Of a DNA stretch of 64,000 bases, positions 50,392-59,037 are shown piece after piece. Made by a program: the position numbers and the translations under genes. The notes under the pieces are model-generated. The model was not told where the DNA came from and searched no databases. It saw nothing but the letters and a program-made list of their open reading frames with translations. Source of the DNA: Leptolinea sp. UBA4782 (lineage in GTDB: Bacteria; Chloroflexota; Anaerolineae; Anaerolineales; Anaerolineaceae); the NCBI GenBank assembly GCA_002403095.1, contig DHHC01000005.1, forward strand, positions 1 to 64,000. The letters are read 5' to 3'. How positions within the stretch are numbered: the first letter of the stretch is position 1; the number at the start of each line of letters is the position of its first letter.

Positions 50392-51387
50392 ATGAACGGC
50401 GTCATCCACGGCCATGAATGGGCGGAGACATTATTGCAGCACCAGCTTGCCAGCGGGCAGGTGCGGCATGCCTACCTGTTCACCGGGCCGGACGGTGTCG
50501 GCCGGCGCACCCTGGCGCTGCGTTTTGCCCAGGCAATCAACTGCACCAACCCGCTTGCTCCCGGCAAGGCTTGCGGCGTCTGCCGTGTCTGCATTCACAC
50601 GGAAAAGATGCAGCAGGTTGACCTGTCGATCATACAGGCTGAAATCCCAGGCGCCATGATCAAGGTGGACCAGATCCGGGCACTGCAGCACAGCCTGTCG
50701 CTCTCCCCTTATGAAGCACGCTACCGCATTGCGCTGCTGCTGGATTTTGAGGCTGCCAACGCTAACGCCCAGAATGCCCTGCTGAAGACCCTTGAAGAGG
50801 CGCCCGAAAAGGTCATCCTGCTGATCACTGCCAGCTCTGCCGAAGAGCTGCTACCCACCATCGTTTCGCGCTGCGAATTGCTGCGCCTGCGCCCGCTGCC
50901 GGTGGATCAACTGGCTGAGGTGCTTATTTCCGCCCACGGGGCAGATGAAGAAGCTGCAAGGCAGGCGGCTGCACTGGCAGGCGGCCGGGCGGGGGTAGCC
51001 CTGCGGTTCCTGGCGGATCCCGGGGAGATTGCCAGCCATAACGAGCTGGTGGAAACCCTGTTTGAACTACTGGAAAGCAGCCTGCGCCAGCGTTTTGCCC
51101 GGGTGGAGGGCATGATCAAAGCCCCGGACCAGGCAGGTTCACGCGCAAAGCTGAGGGAGACTCTGCAGGCCTGGATTAGTGTGTGGAGGGATGCGTTGCT
51201 GCTGGTCAGCGGTTCGGATGCGCCCATTACCAACATCGCCCACCGGGCTGCCATTCAAGCCCTGGCTGCAAGCATGCCCGCTGACCGCATCCACGCATAT
51301 TTACGCAGGTTGGAAGAGGGGTTGACGATGCTTGACCAGAACGTAAATCCGCGCCTGCTGCTTGAAAATATCCTGCTGGATTACTGA
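50392..51387 (+). CDS. holB: DNA polymerase III delta' subunit
   Basis: Clamp-loader subunit of 332 residues: HAYLFTGPDGVGRRTLALRFAQ, zinc-binding CGVCRVCIH, VDQIRALQHSLSLSPYEARYRIALLLDFEAANANAQNALLKTLEEAP and the sensor LLITASSAEELLPTIVSRCELLRL (SRC motif). The ATG at 50392 is chosen because TACAAT ends seven bases upstream (leaderless) and upstream codons do not read as family sequence. It is divergent from the helicase gene. Confidence 0.9.
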   Translation: MNGVIHGHEWAETLLQHQLASGQVRHAYLFTGPDGVGRRTLALRFAQAINCTNPLAPGKACGVCRVCIHTEKMQQVDLSIIQAEIPGAMIKVDQIRALQHSLSLSPYEARYRIALLLDFEAANANAQNALLKTLEEAPEKVILLITASSAEELLPTIVSRCELLRLRPLPVDQLAEVLISAHGADEEAARQAAALAGGRAGVALRFLADPGEIASHNELVETLFELLESSLRQRFARVEGMIKAPDQAGSRAKLRETLQAWISVWRDALLLVSGSDAPITNIAHRAAIQALAASMPADRIHAYLRRLEEGLTMLDQNVNPRLLLENILLDY

Positions 51388-51390
51388 GGA

Positions 51391-52623
51391 TTACTCTAAA
51401 GCCTGGTCAAGGTCAGCGATAAGGTCATCAACATTTTCAATCCCAACTGAAAGCCTGATCAACCCGTCGCTGATGCCCGCCTGCAGGCGCTGTTCACGGC
51501 TGAGGGTGGAGTGTGTCATGCTGGCCGGGTGGCAGATGAGTGTATCGACATCCCCCAGGCTGACTGTCAGGGTGCACAACCTGACCCGGTTCATCAGCTT
51601 TTCCCCGGCTTCGTAGCCGCCCTTCAATTCAAAAGCGATCATCCCGCCAAAACCCTGCATTTGCTCTTTGGCCAGGGAATGCCCGGGGTGGCTCTCCAAT
51701 CCTGGGTAATACACCCGTTCCACTGCCGGGTGAGCGGCGAGGTAAAGGGCGACCTGGCTGGCATTCTGGCAGTGCTTTTGCATGCGCAGGGCAAATGTTT
51801 TCAGCCCCAGCAGGGTCAGCCAGGAATCGAACGGGCTCAAGGCTGCCCCCATCAGGGTCAATTGCTGTTGCAGCTCGTTCTGCACAAATTCGGGATGGCG
51901 GCTGATGACTGCCCCGCCGATGACAACAGCATGCCCGCACAGGTACTTGGTCAGGGAGTGGATAACCATATCCGCTTCCAGGGTCAACGGGCGCTGGCAG
52001 TACGGGGTGGCAAAGGTGTTATCCACTGCCAGCCAGGCGCCGTGAGCATGAGCCAGGGCGGCGATCGCCTGGATATCCAGAATCTGCAGGGTGGGGTTGG
52101 CGGGTGTCTCGATGTATGCCAGGCGGGCAGTGGGGTACAGGCTGAAAGCTTTCTCCCAGGCCGATGGTTCAGTATCGGCGATGTTGACTACTTCAATTCC
52201 ATAACGCGGGCCGAGCAGGTTCAGCCAGTTCAGGGTGGCGCTGTAAATGCCTTCCTGGGCGAGGACTAAGTCGCCGCTCTTGCAGCGGGCCAGGATGGCA
52301 GCCGATACCGCCGCCATGCCGGATGAAAAGACCCGCCCGTCAACTAATTGCTGAGGGGTTGCATCAGGCGTGGCCTGGAGGAGGTCAAACCCTTCCAGGG
52401 CAGCGATGCGGCTGGCCAGCAGTTCCTGGTTGGGGTTTCCCAGGCGGGTATAAATGTAGCCGGGCGCTTCGTGCCTGAAGAGGGCAGCCCCGCTGGCAAC
52501 ATCATCGAACACAAAGGTGGAAGACTGGTAAATAGGCTGAACCAGGGGCTGCCCGGCGTCAGGAATGCTGCCGGCATGCAAACTCTGGGTGTCAAAAGCG
52601 TGTTTTGGTTTGGATCTGGTCAT
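51391..52623 (-). CDS. PLP-dependent cystathionine gamma-synthase / methionine gamma-lyase family enzyme
   Basis: A 410-residue trans-sulfuration enzyme. QPIYQSSTFVFDD, YTRLGNPNQELL, VFSSGMAAVSAAIL, IETPANPTLQILDI, AVDNTFATPYCQRPLTLEADMVIHSLTKYLCGH (the PLP lysine is in HSLTKYLCGH) and LVIHPASMTHSTLSREQ-type sequence (LICHPASMTHSTLSREQ) are present. The start at 52623 has AGGA upstream. The exact reaction (synthase, beta-lyase or gamma-lyase) cannot be decided from sequence alone. Confidence 0.9.
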   Translation of the reverse strand: MTRSKPKHAFDTQSLHAGSIPDAGQPLVQPIYQSSTFVFDDVASGAALFRHEAPGYIYTRLGNPNQELLASRIAALEGFDLLQATPDATPQQLVDGRVFSSGMAAVSAAILARCKSGDLVLAQEGIYSATLNWLNLLGPRYGIEVVNIADTEPSAWEKAFSLYPTARLAYIETPANPTLQILDIQAIAALAHAHGAWLAVDNTFATPYCQRPLTLEADMVIHSLTKYLCGHAVVIGGAVISRHPEFVQNELQQQLTLMGAALSPFDSWLTLLGLKTFALRMQKHCQNASQVALYLAAHPAVERVYYPGLESHPGHSLAKEQMQGFGGMIAFELKGGYEAGEKLMNRVRLCTLTVSLGDVDTLICHPASMTHSTLSREQRLQAGISDGLIRLSVGIENVDDLIADLDQALE

Positions 52624-52631
52624 GGTTTCAT

Positions 52632-52667
52632 CCTGCACGGGTTCTCCTGCCAGGTTTAGGTTGCAGG
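52632..52667 (-). promoter_or_regulatory. Leader hairpin enclosing the ribosome site of the trans-sulfuration gene
   Basis: CCTGCA and TGCAGG, six perfect pairs 24 bases apart, lie in the leader just before the start. The 3' arm contains the AGG ribosome-site core, so folding would hide it. TATAAT on the minus strand at 52689-52684 supplies the message. No known SAM-riboswitch core is recognised. Confidence 0.35.
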
Positions 52668-52720
52668 GAGTGTGGTTTGGGTGATTATATCCCTGTTTCC
52701 CGGTTGCTGGATCGGGCAGA

Positions 52721-53419
52721 TCAGAGGATCCAGCTTGCCAGCAGGGGAAAACGATCTTTCTGGCTGGTAAACACATTAAACAGGGCATTGAAGTAATTCT
52801 CAGCCTGGGAGAATTCATCATGCCTTTTGTTTGTCAAATGTATGAACTCCCGGGCTTCATGCATCAGCCTGGAACGGATGGATTCGGCATGCGGTTCAGC
52901 TGGCAAACAATGGTCGCTCGGGCTGAGGAACACCAGCTTTTCCGGCTGGAATATTGTTTGCCAATTGCCCATGTGGAACAGCCGTATAATCTCGAGCACA
53001 TCGGCATCCTGTGCGATCTGCATCTCCAGTGATGTCATGTCGCCGTGTGGGATCAGCCCGGAGGTAAAGTCAGCCAGCGCTGGAGCCTGTTGAAACACCC
53101 GGCATCTTGGAGAAGTATTCAGGAGATAATCCCTGCACAGGTTTGCGCTCTCATATTCCCAGTAGTCTTTCCCGCTGTCCTGGCGGCCTGAATCGTGGAA
53201 GGCGGTTGCCACCCGGACCGCATACATGTCAGGTTCCAGCCCCCGCGAAATATAGTAATGCCCCATGGCTTCGGCAAGGAGCACCGCCCGGCAGATATGC
53301 ATGCGTCCGTGCAGGCTGGAGTCGTCAAAAATAAGCTCATGCCCGGCATAAATCGGCAGGATATGTTTGATGAGTTCGGGGATAAAGTCCAGGAGAGAAG
53401 AGGTGTTCAGAGTTTTCAT
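52721..53419 (-). CDS. HD-domain phosphohydrolase-like protein
   Basis: A 232-residue protein with HD-type metal-binding residues: LHGRMHICRAVLLAEAMG, then VRVATAFHDSGRQDSGKD (HD) and IAQDADVLEIIRLF (D-x-x-D). The architecture suggests hydrolysis of a nucleotide or phosphate ester, substrate unknown. TACAAT on the minus strand ends seven bases before the ATG and no ribosome site is present, so the message is probably leaderless. Upstream codons of the longer frame are excluded. Confidence 0.7.
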   Translation of the reverse strand: MKTLNTSSLLDFIPELIKHILPIYAGHELIFDDSSLHGRMHICRAVLLAEAMGHYYISRGLEPDMYAVRVATAFHDSGRQDSGKDYWEYESANLCRDYLLNTSPRCRVFQQAPALADFTSGLIPHGDMTSLEMQIAQDADVLEIIRLFHMGNWQTIFQPEKLVFLSPSDHCLPAEPHAESIRSRLMHEAREFIHLTNKRHDEFSQAENYFNALFNVFTSQKDRFPLLASWIL

Positions 53420-53462
53420 TGAGTAAATTGTACCTGAACATCTAATTAGGGGTGGTGTATTT

Positions 53463-53558
53463 ATGGACAAGGTTGATTGGCCAATTGTCATTGCTATCTA
53501 TGGGGCTTTGTTACCCACCACAGGTATTGTAATTAAATTGTTAGAATGTAGCTTATAG
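53463..53558 (+). CDS. Possible 31-residue membrane peptide or gene remnant
   Basis: A short frame begins MDKVDWPIVIAIYGALLPTT and ends KLLECSL, preceded by GGGGTGGTG. The hydrophobic stretch resembles the opening of small hypothetical membrane proteins often seen at mobile-gene borders; the rest would be missing. It sits at the edge of the second AT-rich R-M block. Weak evidence. Confidence 0.3.
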   Translation: MDKVDWPIVIAIYGALLPTTGIVIKLLECSL

Positions 53559-53605
53559 GTTATGAAAAACAGTTCAAAGAAGCTTTGAAATTAAAAATTG
53601 CTATT

Positions 53606-54316
53606 TTATGCAATGCGATCTTTCTTGTCAAAAAGCCTGCATATATTTCCGGGTTCAACCCTAAATTTTGTGCCATGGTTCCTTAGTCCTATGCTGCCTG
53701 GTTTCAATTCTCTGGCATCAAAGTCAATCTTAATAGTTCCATTAACAACTTCGTAAATAAAAAATGGTAGACCTAAGTTCTCATAAACGTCAATTCGGTC
53801 ATATACGACAGTGTTCCCATTTTTTTCACCACGAACCAACACCAAGCGGCGTAATTTTGCTCCAGCAGCACTCAGTATATCATTATCCGTCCAATAAGGT
53901 ACGGGTCCACCGTTTCCATGGATTGGTCTTACCGTGATTTGATTGGCATCTCCGAAAACTTGGAACCGGTCAGATTTCCCAGATATTGTATGTCTAAAAC
54001 TTAAACAGCCGTTCTTATCCTTCCACCCATATTTACTAACCAGGTAACGAAGGACGCCACTGGGTTGTGGTTCTTTATGAAACAGCGTAATTAAATTGGT
54101 TTTCTGAGAATAGAACTTCAATTCCCACCCAATTGAGTCGGGAATATCCTTGTTTCCAGTGGTTAAACCAAGCAGATTTTCAAGAAATAAGCCGGGGCCA
54201 CCCGACCCTCCGAATCCTTGTTCGGGTAACTGATATCTCCCATGATGTACAATCTTTGCTAATTTTTCAAACAACTCTTTTTTTGTGTTAGGAGGTTTAA
54301 CCAAATCAGTTATCAT
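53606..54316 (-). CDS. Type II restriction endonuclease, MvaI/BcnI family
   Basis: Nuclease of 236 residues. GGSGGPGLFLENLLGLTTGNKDIPDSIGWELKFYS contains D60, E65 and K67, with the D-x4-E-x-K spacing of the MvaI active site. LITLFHKEPQPSGVLRYLV follows, another family stretch. MvaI and BcnI act as monomers on CCWGG and CCSGG, so a related short target is likely. It is preceded with a four-base ATGA overlap by its methyltransferase. The gene is clearly AT-richer than its surroundings. Confidence 0.85.
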   Translation of the reverse strand: MITDLVKPPNTKKELFEKLAKIVHHGRYQLPEQGFGGSGGPGLFLENLLGLTTGNKDIPDSIGWELKFYSQKTNLITLFHKEPQPSGVLRYLVSKYGWKDKNGCLSFRHTISGKSDRFQVFGDANQITVRPIHGNGGPVPYWTDNDILSAAGAKLRRLVLVRGEKNGNTVVYDRIDVYENLGLPFFIYEVVNGTIKIDFDARELKPGSIGLRNHGTKFRVEPGNICRLFDKKDRIA

Positions 54317-55125
54317 TTCCTCATCAACTTCCTGGCGGAAAGAATACGTTCGTTGGCCAAGCTACAATAATCATTCGATATTTCAAAACCTACCCAATTG
54401 CGCCCACATGCTTCAGCAGCAATTGCACTTGAACCGGAACCCATAAAAGGATCGAGAACTATCTTAGCATCCGTCGCTTGAATACATCTTTGGGCTAATT
54501 CAACGGGGAACGAAGCTGGATGTGGGTTATTCCTATCTTGAGGAATATCCCAAACATCTCCAATCGCATTTGCTTTGGGAGCGAGTTTAAAATCTGGTTT
54601 GCAGATAAGATAAATGACCTCGTAAGTTGGCAAGAAATAACCGGGATTAAAATTTATTCCTCCTTTTCTTTGCCAAATAATGATCTGACGAACAGGAAAA
54701 CCATCTACAATTTCGTGGCGATCTTGGAGTAAACCCCCTTGCACACGCCATTTATGATTGTAAAAAATCGCACCGTCATCTTTTAGCACTCGCATCATCG
54801 AGCTTAGGTTTTTTCTTTGCCATTCTATATATTCTTCGTATGGCATATCATCACTATGGGTTTCATAACCATTAAGCAATGCGGCGTTTTCCCATTTTCC
54901 CCCACTACCATTTCGTAATCCACCGCCAGTACTATTTCTCAAATTGTAAGGAGGACTTGTTACTATTAGGTTTATAGATTTCTCAGGTAATTTATTCATC
55001 AAAGAAATTGAGTCGCCTTGATGAATTTTATCAAGCCATCTGTCTATTGAGCTGTGTTGCATGTTTATTTCAGGTGGACTAAGTACCTGATTAAATGACA
55101 ATTCAATTTGGTTAGTGTCAGACAT
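54313..55125 (-). CDS. Type II DNA methyltransferase (beta class, probably N4-cytosine)
   Basis: Motif IV TSPPYNLR lies near residue 56, and the SAM-binding DPFMGSGSSAIAA lies near residue 225, giving the beta-class order. Serine in SPPY suggests N4-cytosine methylation, as for the MvaI and BcnI methylases. IIIWQRKGGINFNPGYFLPTYEVIYL is a further family stretch. It overlaps the restriction gene by four bases, a tight R-M operon. AT-rich codon use indicates transfer together with the nuclease. Confidence 0.9.
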   Translation of the reverse strand: MSDTNQIELSFNQVLSPPEINMQHSSIDRWLDKIHQGDSISLMNKLPEKSINLIVTSPPYNLRNSTGGGLRNGSGGKWENAALLNGYETHSDDMPYEEYIEWQRKNLSSMMRVLKDDGAIFYNHKWRVQGGLLQDRHEIVDGFPVRQIIIWQRKGGINFNPGYFLPTYEVIYLICKPDFKLAPKANAIGDVWDIPQDRNNPHPASFPVELAQRCIQATDAKIVLDPFMGSGSSAIAAEACGRNWVGFEISNDYCSLANERILSARKLMRK

Positions 55126-55546
55126 AATTCATGCTCCGTGCAAAACTATTGATGAATAGTCATGATAAACTTGTTATTTGGATCTTACGTCCAGAATTCA
55201 TTTAATCTTACTATCTTCCAATAAATTATATAACAGTTATAAATGTATTTTCATAATGAATATTTTCAGAAACCTTCGAAATACAAGTACAGTTTAAGTG
55301 GAAATCCCAAAAAAGTAAACCAAGAAGAGCGAATACGCTGAAATTCCTTCAATTAACGGACTTATTAACTGGTTCAATTAATAATGCACTCACTGCGAGT
55401 GCATCTCAGGAATTCAAGATTGCACTTTCACTTGATGTAAAAATTGCCAGATTTCTAGCTATTATTAATTATCCCAAACCTTATACAAATATTATACAAT
55501 ATGCCGAGCCAGGCGTAAAATAGGATCAACAAATCAGGAGGACCTA
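55126..55546. other. AT-rich non-coding interval with a small hairpin
   Basis: About 420 bases without a supportable gene. TGCACTC and GAGTGCA (55385-55391, 55397-55403) form a seven-pair hairpin. A promoter for the TspO-like gene probably lies near TATACAAT at the right end, and AGGAGG precedes its ATG. AT content matches the R-M genes, so the interval is probably part of the transferred block. Confidence 0.5.
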
Positions 55547-56302
55547 ATGAAAAAAGACATTTTACGCCAGTTTTTCGTGATCTTTACCACCGTATTTACG
55601 CTCGCACTGAACGGTGCAGCCAATGCTTTGCCCCTTAACGGCCGCATGACCGGGGAGATTTCCGACAGCTTCAACGTGTTGTTTGTGCCTGCCGGTTATG
55701 TCTTCTCCATCTGGGGATTGATCTACCTGGGCCTTACGGCCTTTGTTGTCTACCACTCGCTGCCCTCGCAGCGCGATAACCCTCGCTTGCGCAAGATCGG
55801 CTGGTGGGTTGCGCTCAGCAACCTGGCCAACGGGTTATGGATCTACTTCTGGCATTTTGGCATGTACTCCCTCAGCCTGGTCATTATGCTGGTGTTGCTG
55901 GTTGCCTTGCTGGCCATCTACCTGGGCTTGAACATCGGTAAGACCCGCTTCAGCAACCTTGAAAAATGGGTGGTTTCGATCCCCTTCAGCATCTACCTGG
56001 GCTGGATCACCGTGGCGACCATTGCCAACGCCACTGCCCTGTTCAGCTACTGGGGATTTGACGGCGCTTTCCTCAGCCCGCTGGCCTGGACGCTGGTGCT
56101 GCTGGCTGCCGGTGTGGTCATCGCCGGCATCATGGCATTCACCCGCTCAGATATTGCCTACCTGCTGGTACTGGTGTGGGCATTCTCCGGCATTTCGGTG
56201 CGTTGGGCTGACCTGGCAGTGCTGAATGTGGCCGGCTATATCGCAGCCATTCTGGTGCTGGCGCTGTTGATCGCCAGCCGGCTGCGGAAACGAACGGCAT
56301 AG
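55547..56302 (+). CDS. TspO/MBR-related membrane protein
   Basis: A 251-residue protein with about seven membrane segments. PAGYVFSIWGLIYLGLTAFVVYHSL resembles the TspO helix pattern. The protein is longer than typical TspO (about 160 residues), as in the Chloroflexota and eukaryotic tryptophan-rich sensory protein group. TspO proteins bind tetrapyrroles or steroids and respond to stress. GC content returns to the genome norm here, unlike the adjacent R-M block. Confidence 0.75.
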   Translation: MKKDILRQFFVIFTTVFTLALNGAANALPLNGRMTGEISDSFNVLFVPAGYVFSIWGLIYLGLTAFVVYHSLPSQRDNPRLRKIGWWVALSNLANGLWIYFWHFGMYSLSLVIMLVLLVALLAIYLGLNIGKTRFSNLEKWVVSIPFSIYLGWITVATIANATALFSYWGFDGAFLSPLAWTLVLLAAGVVIAGIMAFTRSDIAYLLVLVWAFSGISVRWADLAVLNVAGYIAAILVLALLIASRLRKRTA

Positions 56303-56326
56303 TCAACCGGAAATTACTGAAAACTT

Positions 56327-56360
56327 GAGGTTATCCCAAGACCTGGGATAGCCTCTTTTT
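56327..56360 (+). terminator. Intrinsic terminator of the TspO-like gene
   Basis: GAGGTTATCCCA pairs with TGGGATAGCCTC around AGACC (one mismatch), followed by five T bases. Confidence 0.85.
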
Positions 56361-56368
56361 ATAAAAAC

Positions 56369-56455
56369 CGCCCGCCCCGCTGAGTGGATCCAGTATATGC
56401 ACTGGCGGGTGCCCCCTCCTGGCACGGTTTGCTTCTCCACTCATGGGGACGGGCG
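56369..56455 (-). terminator. Large branched hairpin with T run on the minus strand
   Basis: Twenty-base arms (56369-56388 and 56436-56455) pair at 17 positions. The enclosed bases hold two further perfect hairpins: CCAGT/ACTGG (56390-56405) and GTGCC/GGCAC (56409-56425). On the minus strand the outer stem ends in a run of T, so it can terminate the VWA gene. The branched interior is unusual for a terminator. Confidence 0.6.
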
Positions 56456-56499
56456 TGAAATGTCCGTCTTCAGGCTAATTGCTTGCCTGCAGCCCCTGT

Positions 56500-58425
56500 T
56501 TAGCTTACAAAAGGTTCAAACTCAACTGTCCTGTCCGGGAACGACATCTGCACTTTGAAGTGGTCGAACAGTTCTGTTCCCAGGATGCCCCGGACGCCGC
56601 TCAACAACAGGGCTTTCTCGAGCAGCTCCGGCAGAACGCCAAAGCGGAAGGGCAGGGTCTTGCCGGCGATAGTGACCGGAAGCTCGTAAATGGGGGTGCT
56701 GAACTCGCCAAATCCGGGATACGTGTCCCTGGCGGTATCCACTTCCTGCAGCCCCTTCACAAGGTCGGATGACAGGTAATTCAGCGGCGATCCGGTATCC
56801 AGGAAAAGATTGAGCGCTGTGTTGTTCACCGGAATGCTGGCAACCGGGATGCCCATTACCGTTTCCATCCTGGCGCGTTCGCCCTGGATCTCATCGATCC
56901 TGACGTTGCTGAATATTGCCTGGTTCTGCTGCAGGTTGATGAGGAGGTAATAGTTCTTCAAAACATCCATTCCCAGCATGGCATCCACGCCTTTGCCGAT
57001 CTGCTGTGAAATTACCTGGATGTCCACTCCCTGGTAATCCTTCAGCAATGGGTACATCTCGCCCATGAAGAGGAATTTGGGAATACCACCGATGCTGACC
57101 GGGCTCCCGGTATCCAGCACATCATTGAACCGCTCCACCCTGACAACCAGGTGGCCAGCAACGGCTTCGAGAGGAAATGCCGCTAATCCACGCTGCTGCA
57201 TGCGCATCTGGCGGTAGCTGTCATAATGGGTGGATTTCCGGTCCATCTCCGACATTGGCGCTTTCATCTGTTCCGCCCTGTGGGTATACAAATCACGCGT
57301 GCGCTGGTTGAGGAATGCCATATTGTCATTTACCGATTGATACAGCGTTGATGATGCTTCCTTGTACCGACCCTGCCTTTCCAGTTCGAGGGCTGCCTTG
57401 GCCGCCTCTGCCAGTTCCAGTACACTGAAGCGCTGCATCATGGGCAGGTTGGGTACTATCTTGTCCAGGTCTGCTTTTGCCAGCACCGGCAAAGCCAGTT
57501 CCGCGGCGGCTTCAAGCAGCTGTCCTTCTTCCCCTCGGGCGTAAACAGATGCTTTTATGGCTAGCGTTGTGTCGCTGGCAGCAGCCGGAATGGTTGCTTT
57601 AAGGTAAATCATCTGCGATTTGCCGGAATACATGCTGCCGACCGGGAGGACCAGCATCTTACCTTTCTTGCGGGTGTGGTAACCGCCGTACACCTTACAG
57701 GATGCTCCTGCGGGCAGTTCAAGGCGCAGCTCGACCTCTTTAGCCGTGATGGCAGAAAGCTCTTTGAACTCAGAGGCAAAAATGACCGGGATCTCCGTGG
57801 GAGATTCGATAAAGTAGAAGTTCCCCTGTCCCTGGTTGGACATGGTTTCCATCAGCTGCTCATTAAACCCAAGCCCTACGCCGAAGGTGGAGGTGGCTAT
57901 CCCGCGCGAGGCCAACTCGCGGGCATGCACGGCCAGCTCTTCAGGATCTGTTATACCCACATTTGCCTGGCCGTCTGAAAGCAGCAGCACCCGGTTTATG
58001 GTGTTCTCCTGCGCCTGGCGGGCAACCATCTGGCAGCCTGCCAGCCATCCGCCGGACAGGTTGGTGCTACCGCCACTTTGTACGTTGTGCAGCATCTCCT
58101 TGATGCGCCTGCGGTTTGGAGGTGTCATCGGCACGCTTTCTGATAATGCCATTACTTCGTCGTCGTAAATGATAACTGCCAGGTGGTCATCATCTTCCAG
58201 CAGGTCAGTCACGTGCAGGGCAGCCAGCTTGGCAAACTCCAATCTATCCCCATGCATGGAGCCGCTGCGGTCCAGGACCAGTGCCAGGTTGAGCGGCTGG
58301 CGCTGGTCAGCATCCTTTGCTACGGGCGCCTGGATCTCGATCTCCACTACCCTTTCTACCGGTCCTTCTTTGGTAACCCCGGCTTTATCTGTTTGCAACC
58401 CTAAAACTAACTCATTCTCTTTCAT
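56500..58425 (-). CDS. VWA-domain protein fused to two aspartic-protease-like lobes
   Basis: A 641-residue protein without a signal peptide. A von Willebrand A domain (about 44-225) has MIDAS residues D52, S54, S56 (LDRSGS), T121 and D151 (LLSDGQ). A beta-rich segment and a helical segment follow. The last 220 residues hold two related lobes of retropepsin type: DTGSP at D438 with DAMLGMDVL (481-489), and DTGSP at D543 with VRGILGTELF (611-620). Together they could make one bilobal active site. It follows the MerR gene by 15 bases. VWA domains bind metal-dependent partners; protease activity is inferred from motifs only. Confidence 0.82.
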   Translation of the reverse strand: MKENELVLGLQTDKAGVTKEGPVERVVEIEIQAPVAKDADQRQPLNLALVLDRSGSMHGDRLEFAKLAALHVTDLLEDDDHLAVIIYDDEVMALSESVPMTPPNRRRIKEMLHNVQSGGSTNLSGGWLAGCQMVARQAQENTINRVLLLSDGQANVGITDPEELAVHARELASRGIATSTFGVGLGFNEQLMETMSNQGQGNFYFIESPTEIPVIFASEFKELSAITAKEVELRLELPAGASCKVYGGYHTRKKGKMLVLPVGSMYSGKSQMIYLKATIPAAASDTTLAIKASVYARGEEGQLLEAAAELALPVLAKADLDKIVPNLPMMQRFSVLELAEAAKAALELERQGRYKEASSTLYQSVNDNMAFLNQRTRDLYTHRAEQMKAPMSEMDRKSTHYDSYRQMRMQQRGLAAFPLEAVAGHLVVRVERFNDVLDTGSPVSIGGIPKFLFMGEMYPLLKDYQGVDIQVISQQIGKGVDAMLGMDVLKNYYLLINLQQNQAIFSNVRIDEIQGERARMETVMGIPVASIPVNNTALNLFLDTGSPLNYLSSDLVKGLQEVDTARDTYPGFGEFSTPIYELPVTIAGKTLPFRFGVLPELLEKALLLSGVRGILGTELFDHFKVQMSFPDRTVEFEPFVS

Positions 58426-58440
58426 TGTGAAACCCTTTCT

Positions 58441-59016
58441 TTAGCGTGAAAAAATCTGGCTGGCTTCGGCCAGCAGCTGGTCCAGCCTTTTTTGCTGTTC
58501 CGGTTTCAGCGGCTGGCGGAAGTGAATTTCAATATCCGGACTGATCTCAACCCGGGTCCACTGGCTGGTGGAAGCAGGCTGTGAGGATGTTTGGCGTTGT
58601 GCAGGTGCAGGCGGGGGTGAGCCCAGGCGGTTTTCGTTGATGATCTGCTTGGCGTCCATCAGGGAAGTGATGTACTCCAGGGCGCTTTCGCCCGGCATTC
58701 TATCAGCTATTTCTGCCCTTTCGGGAATACTGGACAGGCGCGGGGACTCATTTGCCTGGTCGAGCAGCTTCTGCAGGTTTTCGCTGTCACCCGAATTGAT
58801 CACCTTTTCGATCTCCCAGAGCGGCAAGCGCAAGTCTTTAAGCTTGCGGATCAGTTCAAGCCGTTCCAGATGTGCGCTGGTGTAATAGGCATACTTGCTC
58901 GAGCGGTCCGGTTCGGGCAGCAGCCCTTTTTCGGTGTAGTAGCGGATCGTTCGTACTGTAACCCCTGCTAAATCTGCCAGGTCCCCGATCAAATATCTCT
59001 TTTGCTTCATAATCAT
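58441..59016 (-). CDS. MerR-family regulator
   Basis: N-terminal MerR winged helix KRYLIGDLADLAGVTVRTIRYYTEKGLLPEPDRSSKYAYYTSAHLERLELI, a long helix, then a C-terminal segment without the metal-binding cysteines of classic MerR, so the effector is probably not a thiol-bound metal. It is the first gene of a two-gene unit with the VWA protein. Two ATGs (59016, 59010) are possible starts. Confidence 0.9.
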   Translation of the reverse strand: MIMKQKRYLIGDLADLAGVTVRTIRYYTEKGLLPEPDRSSKYAYYTSAHLERLELIRKLKDLRLPLWEIEKVINSGDSENLQKLLDQANESPRLSSIPERAEIADRMPGESALEYITSLMDAKQIINENRLGSPPPAPAQRQTSSQPASTSQWTRVEISPDIEIHFRQPLKPEQQKRLDQLLAEASQIFSR

Positions 59017-59037
59017 TTCCTCGTTTTCTCTATGTAC

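Noticed and set aside
52624..52689. SAM-I or SAM-II riboswitch
   Set aside because: The leader is only about 54 bases and lacks the known cores; reported as an unnamed hairpin instead.
56369..56455. c-di-GMP riboswitch
   Set aside because: A GCAAACC stretch on the minus strand resembles the riboswitch, but the other conserved elements and a downstream target gene are missing; the position after a stop codon fits a terminator better.
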